A stretch of DNA of 64,000 nucleotides from Nocardioides abyssi (GTDB lineage Bacteria > Actinomycetota > Actinomycetes > Propionibacteriales > Nocardioidaceae), in NCBI RefSeq assembly GCF_030412915.1, contig NZ_JAUHJR010000001.1, positions 558,001 to 622,000 of the forward strand, in the 5' to 3' direction. Each line of letters begins with the position of its first letter. Position 1 is the first letter of the stretch. Under the pieces are notes generated by a model. That model saw nothing but the letters and a program-made list of their open reading frames with translations, had not been told where the DNA came from and did not search any database. Below, in pieces: positions 59,170 through 64,000 of the stretch. The translations under genes were made by a program, and so were the position numbers.

Positions 59170-60000
59170 ATGAGCCTCGCCGTCGTGATCATCGCGGTCG
59201 CCGCCGGCGTCCTCATCGGATTGTCGTTGGGGGCGCTGGGCGGGGGCGGCTCGATCATGGCCGTCCCGGTCCTGGTCTACGCGTTGGACCAGTCCGCGGC
59301 GCAGGCAACCACCGGTTCGTTGGTCGTGGTCGGGGTGACCTCGCTGATCGCGGCGATCACCGCCCACCGGGCCGGCAACGTGCTCCTCGGCCGTGGCGTG
59401 GTGTTCGGTGCGGTGGCGATCGGCGGCGCCGCGGCGGGAGCGAAGGCGGCTGCGCACGTCCCCGACGACGCGCTCCTCGCGGCGTTCGCGGCCCTGATGC
59501 TCCTCGTCGGAGCCCTGATGACGTGGCGTCAGCTCAACCATCACCGCAGCGCGGACGAGCACCGCCCGCGGCCGACGCTGGACGACCCGATCATCACGTT
59601 CAGCCCGACCTTCGCCTGCCAGTGCCCGCGCGCCCTGAAGGTGCTGGTCACGGCCACCGCGGTCGGGCTGCTGACCGGCTTCCTCGGCGTCGGTGGCGGG
59701 TTCCTCGTCGTCCCCGCGCTGCTCCTCGCGCTCGCCCTGCCGATGGAGTACGCCGCCGGCACCTCGCTGGTGGTCATCACCATCACCAGCGCCGCGGCCC
59801 TCGTGGTCCGTGCTGGCACCGGGACCGCCCCGGACTGGGGTCCGGTCCTGGTCCTCACCGCAGCATCCGCCCTGGCCGCCGTCGCCGGAGCCCGCCTGGT
59901 CGACCGGGTCGACACCGACCGGCTCCAGAAGGTCTTCACCGCTCTGGTCCTCGGCGTCGCCGTCCTCACCGCGGCCCAGGCCCTCCCCGCCCTGACCTGA
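59170..60000 (+). CDS. TauE/SafE-type sulfite exporter
   Basis: A 276-residue membrane protein with about eight helices: GVLIGLSLGALGGGGSIMAV and LLTGFLGVGGGFLVVPALLL are the paired signature loops of the TauE/SafE family, each followed by a T/A-rich helix. A cytosolic loop holds two Cys (FACQCPR). TauE in the staphylococcal cst operon exports sulfite or thiosulfate; the gene order makes the same job likely. It starts 1 bp after the CstB-like stop. Confidence 0.88.
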   Translation: MSLAVVIIAVAAGVLIGLSLGALGGGGSIMAVPVLVYALDQSAAQATTGSLVVVGVTSLIAAITAHRAGNVLLGRGVVFGAVAIGGAAAGAKAAAHVPDDALLAAFAALMLLVGALMTWRQLNHHRSADEHRPRPTLDDPIITFSPTFACQCPRALKVLVTATAVGLLTGFLGVGGGFLVVPALLLALALPMEYAAGTSLVVITITSAAALVVRAGTGTAPDWGPVLVLTAASALAAVAGARLVDRVDTDRLQKVFTALVLGVAVLTAAQALPALT

Positions 60001-60044
60001 CCTGACCGGTCAGCCCTGACGCGATGTCCCGCAGGACCGGCGCC

Positions 60045-60062
60045 GGCGCCCGCGCGGGCGCC
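60045..60062 (+). terminator. 18-bp perfect palindrome after tauE
   Basis: GGCGCCCGCGCGGGCGCC is its own reverse complement, 45 bp after the TauE stop. A 12-bp palindrome CTGACCGGTCAG precedes it at 60002-60013. Likely ends the rhodanese-CstB-TauE transcript before the MMPL gene. Confidence 0.45.
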
Positions 60063-60135
60063 TGCCCGCCCGGCCGGCCGGTCTGCCCCGCACTCGCGCA
60101 CACAACGAACCCACCTGAACGAGAAACGGATCATC

Positions 60136-62337
60136 ATGAGCAACACGACGGCGCCCCGTCACGCGGGTCCGCCCTCCCCGCCCGGCCCGACCCGGCCGGT
60201 CAGCGCTGACCTGGGGCCCCTGGGCCGCCTCGGCGTGTGGGTCACCGACCACGCCAAGCTCGTCACCGTCGTCTGGCTGCTGACCATCGCCGGCCTCGGC
60301 GCTTTCGCACCCCAGGTCGAGCACAACCTCTCCGGCGCCGGCTGGCAAGCAGAAGGCTCGGAGTCCGTGGAGGCCCGCGAGCTCGCCCGCGAGCACTTCG
60401 GCGGCAACGCCTCCTCCGCCATCCAGGTCGTCGTCCGCTCCACCGACGGGCCGGTCACCGAGGGCGAGGGCAAGCAGGTCCTCGCCGAGGTCACCGCCGT
60501 CCTCGAGGCCGAGCCGCGCATCGCCGAGGTGGTCGCGCCCACGCCGGGAGCGACCCTGTCCCAGGACGGCGACACCGCGATCGTGCTGGCCGGCGCCGGG
60601 GCGGACACCAACGAGATGGTCCGGGTCGCCACCGACCTCAAGGCCGAGCTCCAGGACCTCTCCACCGACGCCGTCGAGGTCAACCCCACCGGGTCCTCGC
60701 TGCTGTGGAGCGACTTCAACGAGGCCAACCTCGACGCGATGCTGACCTCGGAGCTCATGTCCTGGCCGGTGACCCTGGCCATCCTGGTCCTCGCCTTCGG
60801 CGCCCTCGTCGCCGCCGGGCTCCCGCTGCTCCTCACCCTGGCGGGTCTGGTCGCCTCCGCTGGTTCCCTGGTGCTCATCAACGAGCTCGTGCCGGTGTCC
60901 ATCTGGGCGATGAACTTCGCGTTGATGTTCGCCCTCGCGCTCGGCATCGACTACGCCCTGTTCGTCGTGGTCCGCTACCGCGCCGCCCGCGCTGCGCGCG
61001 CCGGCAGCGGCCGCACCGACGTCGCCGGCAAGCAGTGGGCCATCGCCCAGACCATGGACACCGCCGGCAAGGCCGTCCTGCTCTCCGGCCTGACCGTGCT
61101 GATCTCGCTGTCCGCGGTGATGCTCGTGCCGTCCCCCTCGTTCCGCTCGATGGCAGGCGGGATCATGCTCTCGGTCGTCTTCGTCCTCGCCGCCACCCTC
61201 ACCCTGCTGCCGCTGGTGCTGTTCAAGCTCGACGACCGCATCAACAAGGTCGCGCTGCCGTGGTCGAGGTCCGGCGAGCACCGCTCCCCGCGCTTCGCCG
61301 CCTGGGGCGAGCGGCTCTGGAAGCGGCCCCTGGCCTGGGGCCTGGCCTCCCTGGTCGTGCTGCTGGCCCTGGCCGCCCCGATCGCCGGGCTGAAGACCGC
61401 CATGCCCTCGATCAAGGTGCTGCCCGAGGACGCCTCGGCCCGGGTCGGCTACGACCAGGTCCAGGATTCCTTCGGCGAGGGCGCCCCCGGCACCCTGCAG
61501 CTCGTCATGGACGAGGCCGACGCCCCTGCGGCCACCGAGGTGCTCAAGAACGACGACGGCATCGCCGCCGCCATGCCTCCGATGCCCGCGGCCGACGACA
61601 GCGGGCTGGTCATGGTCCAGGCGGTCCCGACCGTCGACGCCTCCGACCCGCAGCTCGGCGAGACCGTCGACCGGCTCCGCGCCGACCTCCCGGACTCCGC
61701 CCTCGTCGGCGGCGCCCCGGTGGAGAACCTCGACCTCAAGACCCAGCTCGACGAGTCCACCCCGCTGGTCGTCGGCGTCGTCCTCGTCCTCGGCTTCCTG
61801 CTCCTGCTCGTCGCGCTCCAGGCACCGCTGATCTCGCTGCTGGGCACCCTGGCCAGCCTGCTGTCCACGGCCGCGGCCTTCGGCGTCGCGCGGCTGGTCT
61901 TCCAGGAGGGGTACGGCGCGGACCTGCTCGGCTTCGAGCCCCAGGGCTTCCTCGACGCCTGGGCGCCGGTGTTCTTCTTCGCGATGATCTTCGCGATCGC
62001 GATGGACTACACCGTCTTCCTGCTCGCCTCGGCCAAGGAGCACTACGAGCGCACCGGCGACGCCAAGGAGGCCATGGTCGGCTCGCTCGCCCACTCCGGG
62101 CGCGTGATCTTCGCCGCCGGCGCCGTCATGGTCGCGGTGTTCTTCACCTTCGCCCTGTCCGGCCCGATCCCACCCAAGGAGATGGGCGTCGTCCTCGGCG
62201 TCGCCGTCCTGCTCGACGCCTTCCTCGTCCGCCTGGTCCTGCTGCCGGTCCTGCTCCGCCTCACCGGCGACGCCGCCTGGTACACCCCGGCCTGGCTCAA
62301 GCGGATCCTGCCCACCATCACCTTCGCCCACGACTGA
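60136..62337 (+). CDS. MMPL-family transporter
   Basis: A 733-residue proton-driven exporter with 12 predicted helices in two halves, each half with a large exterior loop. Motifs include FALALGIDYALFVVVRYRA and FAIAMDYTVFLLASAKEH (the paired D-Y energy-coupling segments) and GLTVLISLSAVMLVP. The soluble loop contains a repeated EAELAREHFGGNASSA-type stretch. It ends with a short basic tail. ATG 60136 has GAGAAACGGAT upstream. The cargo could be a lipid or a hydrophobic toxin; its place between the sulfur genes and a Cys-rich protein gives no clear hint. Confidence 0.9.
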   Translation: MSNTTAPRHAGPPSPPGPTRPVSADLGPLGRLGVWVTDHAKLVTVVWLLTIAGLGAFAPQVEHNLSGAGWQAEGSESVEARELAREHFGGNASSAIQVVVRSTDGPVTEGEGKQVLAEVTAVLEAEPRIAEVVAPTPGATLSQDGDTAIVLAGAGADTNEMVRVATDLKAELQDLSTDAVEVNPTGSSLLWSDFNEANLDAMLTSELMSWPVTLAILVLAFGALVAAGLPLLLTLAGLVASAGSLVLINELVPVSIWAMNFALMFALALGIDYALFVVVRYRAARAARAGSGRTDVAGKQWAIAQTMDTAGKAVLLSGLTVLISLSAVMLVPSPSFRSMAGGIMLSVVFVLAATLTLLPLVLFKLDDRINKVALPWSRSGEHRSPRFAAWGERLWKRPLAWGLASLVVLLALAAPIAGLKTAMPSIKVLPEDASARVGYDQVQDSFGEGAPGTLQLVMDEADAPAATEVLKNDDGIAAAMPPMPAADDSGLVMVQAVPTVDASDPQLGETVDRLRADLPDSALVGGAPVENLDLKTQLDESTPLVVGVVLVLGFLLLLVALQAPLISLLGTLASLLSTAAAFGVARLVFQEGYGADLLGFEPQGFLDAWAPVFFFAMIFAIAMDYTVFLLASAKEHYERTGDAKEAMVGSLAHSGRVIFAAGAVMVAVFFTFALSGPIPPKEMGVVLGVAVLLDAFLVRLVLLPVLLRLTGDAAWYTPAWLKRILPTITFAHD

Positions 62338-62383
62338 CGGTCCACAGACCCACGCCACCAACCGATCAAGGAGAACCACACCC

Positions 62384-62551
62384 ATGTGTCGACCGAAGAC
62401 CTGCCGCACCTGCCAGAAGACCACCTGGGCCGGCTGCGGCCAGCACGTCGCCCAGGTCAAGGCGGCCGTGCCCGCCGGCCAGTGGTGCTCCGGCCACCCC
62501 AGCGCCGAGCGCGAGCGCGGCGGCCTCCTCAGCCGGCTCCTCCGCCGCTGA
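62384..62551 (+). CDS. Small Cys-rich protein, 55 residues
   Basis: A short conserved-looking protein MCRPKTCRTCQKTTWAGCGQ then HVAQVKAAVPAGQWCSGH, with six Cys. It resembles a widespread small family I recall with the pattern MCR-x2-TC-x2-C-x-KTTWAGCGQHV, of unknown role and possibly metal-binding. An AAGGAG site lies before ATG 62384, 47 bp after the MMPL stop. Ends LLSRLLRR. Too short for most gene calls but well supported by its composition and ribosome site. Confidence 0.75.
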   Translation: MCRPKTCRTCQKTTWAGCGQHVAQVKAAVPAGQWCSGHPSAERERGGLLSRLLRR

Positions 62552-62613
62552 CCCAGGCGGGGCGGCGACGACGAACCTCGAGCCGCCACCCGTCGGCGGG
62601 CCCTTCCGGCCGC

Positions 62614-62643
62614 GAGCCGCTCCGACGTCCGTCGGGGCGGCTC
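62614..62643 (+). terminator. Hairpin at the right edge of the island
   Basis: GAGCCG (62614-62619) pairs with CGGCTC (62638-62643); inside it, TCCGAC pairs with GTCGGG with one G.U. It follows the Cys-rich gene by about 60 bp. Its right half is identical over 18 nt to the ssrA terminator hairpin at 55.86 kb. Confidence 0.7.
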
Positions 62644-62660
62644 TCGTCTATCGTCCGCGT

Positions 62661-63509
62661 GTGGACCAGACGGCGGCCTTCGAGGCCGAGCGGCCGAGGT
62701 TGGTGCGGCTCGCAGCGCGGGTCCTGGCCGACCACGCCGAGGCCGAGGACGTCGTGCAGCAGGCGTGGCTGCGCCTGCACGGCACCGATCAGCACGTGCG
62801 CGACCTGCCGGCCTGGCTGACGACCACCACTACCCGGCTGTGCCTGGACCGGCTGCGGGCGAAGGTGCCCGTGCCGGAGGACCCGCTCGAACTCCTCGAC
62901 GACGAGCCTGGCGACGCGGGGATCGACGACCCCGCCGACCGGGTCGTGCTCGCCGAGGGGGTGGGGGTCGCCCTCCAGGCCGTGCTCGACCGGCTGAGCC
63001 CGGGGGAGCGGGTCGCCTTCGTGCTGCACGACAGCCTCGGGTTCGACTTCGCCGCCGTCGCGGCGATCCTCGACACCACGCCGGTCGCGGCCCGCAAGCT
63101 GGCCTCGCGCGCCCGCACGAAGGTCACCCGCCCGGCGCCCGAGGACGTCCGCGCCGACGCCGAGGTCGTCGACGCCTTCCTGGCGGCGGCCCGCGGCGGC
63201 GACCTGGCCCGCCTCCTGGGGCTGCTCGCGCCCGACGTGGTCGTCGCCGGCGACCGGGTCGCCGTCGCGTCCGGGACGCCCGAGCGGGTCGCCGGGCGGG
63301 AGGCGGTCGCCGCGATGTTCGACGGCGCCGCCAAGGCGGCCCTGCCGATGTACGTCGCCGGGCGGCCGGGCGCGGCCTGGGTGCACCGCGGGGAGACGCG
63401 GGTCGCGTTCGACTTCACCGTCGTCGACGGGATGGTCGCCCGGATCGACCTCCGCGCCGAGCCCGAGCTGCTGGCGCAGGTCGTGGCGCGCCGCCGTACC
63501 GACGGCTGA
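62661..63509 (+). CDS. ECF sigma factor with SnoaL-like C-terminal domain (SigJ/ECF41 type)
   Basis: A 282-residue ECF sigma factor. Region 2: AEAEDVVQQAWLRLHG; region 4: LDRLSPGERVAFVLHDSLGF, AAVAAILDTTPVAARKLASR. After region 4 comes a SnoaL-like domain (about 175-282: VVDAFLAAARGGDLARLLGL, AAMFDGAAKAALPMYVAGRP, GMVARIDLRAEPE) as in ECF41 factors, where it regulates activity. GTG 62661 is 6 nt after TATCGT (62649-62654). Usual ECF41 neighbours (carboxymuconolactone or oxidoreductase genes) are not seen in this window. Confidence 0.9.
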   Translation: MDQTAAFEAERPRLVRLAARVLADHAEAEDVVQQAWLRLHGTDQHVRDLPAWLTTTTTRLCLDRLRAKVPVPEDPLELLDDEPGDAGIDDPADRVVLAEGVGVALQAVLDRLSPGERVAFVLHDSLGFDFAAVAAILDTTPVAARKLASRARTKVTRPAPEDVRADAEVVDAFLAAARGGDLARLLGLLAPDVVVAGDRVAVASGTPERVAGREAVAAMFDGAAKAALPMYVAGRPGAAWVHRGETRVAFDFTVVDGMVARIDLRAEPELLAQVVARRRTDG

Positions 63510-63515
63510 ACCCGC

Positions 63516-63746
63516 TCAGGAGAGCTCGGCGAACGCCTTCTTCGTCTCGCGGTACCACCCCATCGCCCTGACCGGGCGGCGCCAGCGCCCCTTCATGTCG
63601 TCGTGCGCCTGCTGGTGGGTGGTGTCGCCGGCCCGGACGGCCTCGCGCAGGTGCCGGTCCTGGGCCTTGATGACGTCGTCGGCGCTCTCGCCCCGGTGCT
63701 CGAGGTCGCACGGCCCACCCAGCTGGCTGCAGGTCATGGTCTTCAT
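63516..63746 (-). CDS. DUF1059-like small protein
   Basis: A 76-residue protein beginning MKTMTCSQLGGPCDLEHRGE, followed by a helical part (SADDVIKAQDRHLREAVRAG) and WRRPVRAMGWYRETKKAFAE. The MKTMxCxxLGG-x-CD start is the signature of the DUF1059 family. Two Cys. ATG 63746 has GAGGAGGAACC upstream. Convergent with the ECF sigma gene with a 6-bp gap. Function unknown. Confidence 0.8.
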   Translation of the reverse strand: MKTMTCSQLGGPCDLEHRGESADDVIKAQDRHLREAVRAGDTTHQQAHDDMKGRWRRPVRAMGWYRETKKAFAELS

Positions 63747-63883
63747 CGGTTCCTCCTCGGATGTCCGCTCCGCCGGCAGGTCGCCGACACCGTGTTGACG
63801 GACGGGACCCGCGGAGCGTGACCGCCCGGTCCAGACCGGGCGTTCCGCGCGCGCCCCCGATCCGGCCGATCTAGGGTCCGTCC

Positions 63884-64000
63884 ATGAGGTGCGCGCGAGC
63901 CGGGGTGCTGTTCGGCGTGGTGCTCGGTGCCGTCCTGCTCGCCACCGGCTGCAGCCCCGGCACCGACGACGCCGGCCCCCGTCCGACCGACCCGGAGGTC
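63884..64000 (+). CDS. Lipoprotein, N-terminal part (runs off the window)
   Basis: The first 39 codons of an exported lipoprotein: MRCARAGVLFGVVLGAVLLA then the lipobox LATGC and a Gly/Asp/Pro-rich linker. TAGGGT (63872-63877) lies 6 nt before ATG 63884, so the message is probably leaderless. The rest is outside the window, so no family can be given. Confidence 0.75.
   Translation, partial: MRCARAGVLFGVVLGAVLLATGCSPGTDDAGPRPTDPEV

Overview
The window is a stretch of very GC-rich, gene-dense chromosome from an actinobacterium. Gene content and order point to Nocardioides or a close relative in the Nocardioidaceae; that is an inference from the genes, not a database match. Supporting points are the sigE-rseA-htrA block with an adjacent O-methyltransferase (as in mycobacteria), a 180-kDa-type NAD glutamate dehydrogenase, a WS/DGAT-like acyltransferase, a mycothiol-type MDMPI-family enzyme, a C50-type carotenoid operon, a Ku/LigD repair locus, and pervasive GTG starts with GTGA/ATGA gene overlaps. 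No transposase, integrase, rRNA or tRNA gene was seen. The one RNA gene is a complete tmRNA.

Layout. 1-6 kb: end of an MMPL transporter, O-methyltransferase, the envelope-stress block sigE-rseA-htrA, then an excisionase-like HTH protein and the CpaB-like and CpaE-like parts of a Tad pilus system. 6-12.9 kb: a lipoprotein/membrane-protein pair, acyltransferase, PruA, small membrane proteins and two tandem DUF2505-type proteins. 13-19.4 kb: giant glutamate dehydrogenase, a membrane protein and a glycosyltransferase. 19.4-25.2 kb: a seven-gene carotenoid operon (idi-crtE-crtB-crtI-crtYe-crtYf-crtEb) in which every junction is a 4-bp start/stop overlap. 25.4-29.6 kb: amidase, ABC-2 exporter and SDR operon. 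30-33 kb: Ku diverging from a split LigD (ligase and polymerase as separate genes). 33-38.4 kb: a secreted protein, an orphan response regulator, an epoxide-hydrolase-like enzyme, a second ABC exporter and a dienelactone hydrolase. 38.4-43 kb: the main Tad pilus operon (tadA-tadB-tadC-flp-tadE-tadE-tadG). 43.4-49.4 kb: a Gly/Asn-rich surface protein with its own sortase, a CAP protein, prfB, a metzincin protease and a small exported protein. 49.4-55.8 kb: ftsE-ftsX-M23 peptidase, smpB, an amidohydrolase and ssrA.

The most interesting part is 55.9-62.6 kb, immediately after ssrA. It holds a DUF2243 membrane protein, a CsoR-family repressor whose copper-ligand histidine is glycine, a DUF302 protein, a rhodanese, a CstB-like fusion (metallo-beta-lactamase plus two rhodanese domains), a TauE-type exporter, an MMPL transporter and a 55-residue Cys-rich protein. 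The repressor, the fusion enzyme and the exporter match the Staphylococcus cst sulfide/persulfide operon in kind. Two C-run/G-run operators sit in the divergent promoter. The block is bracketed by two near-identical hairpins sharing an 18-nt right half, one of them the likely ssrA terminator, which suggests an acquired island.

Intergenic DNA carries several repeat families: two copies of a ~100-bp palindromic element with a GTCCACAG box (37.4 and 43.2 kb), clustered ATCGGGG palindromes (11.9 and 19.4 kb), 27-bp direct repeats before smpB, 10-bp tandem arrays, and a CCA trinucleotide run at the tmRNA 3' end. Many genes have a TANNNT hexamer 6-8 nt before a start codon and little or no ribosome-binding site, which is the pattern of leaderless transcripts. 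All coordinates, motifs and palindromes were read by eye; family assignments rest on recognised motifs, not searches.
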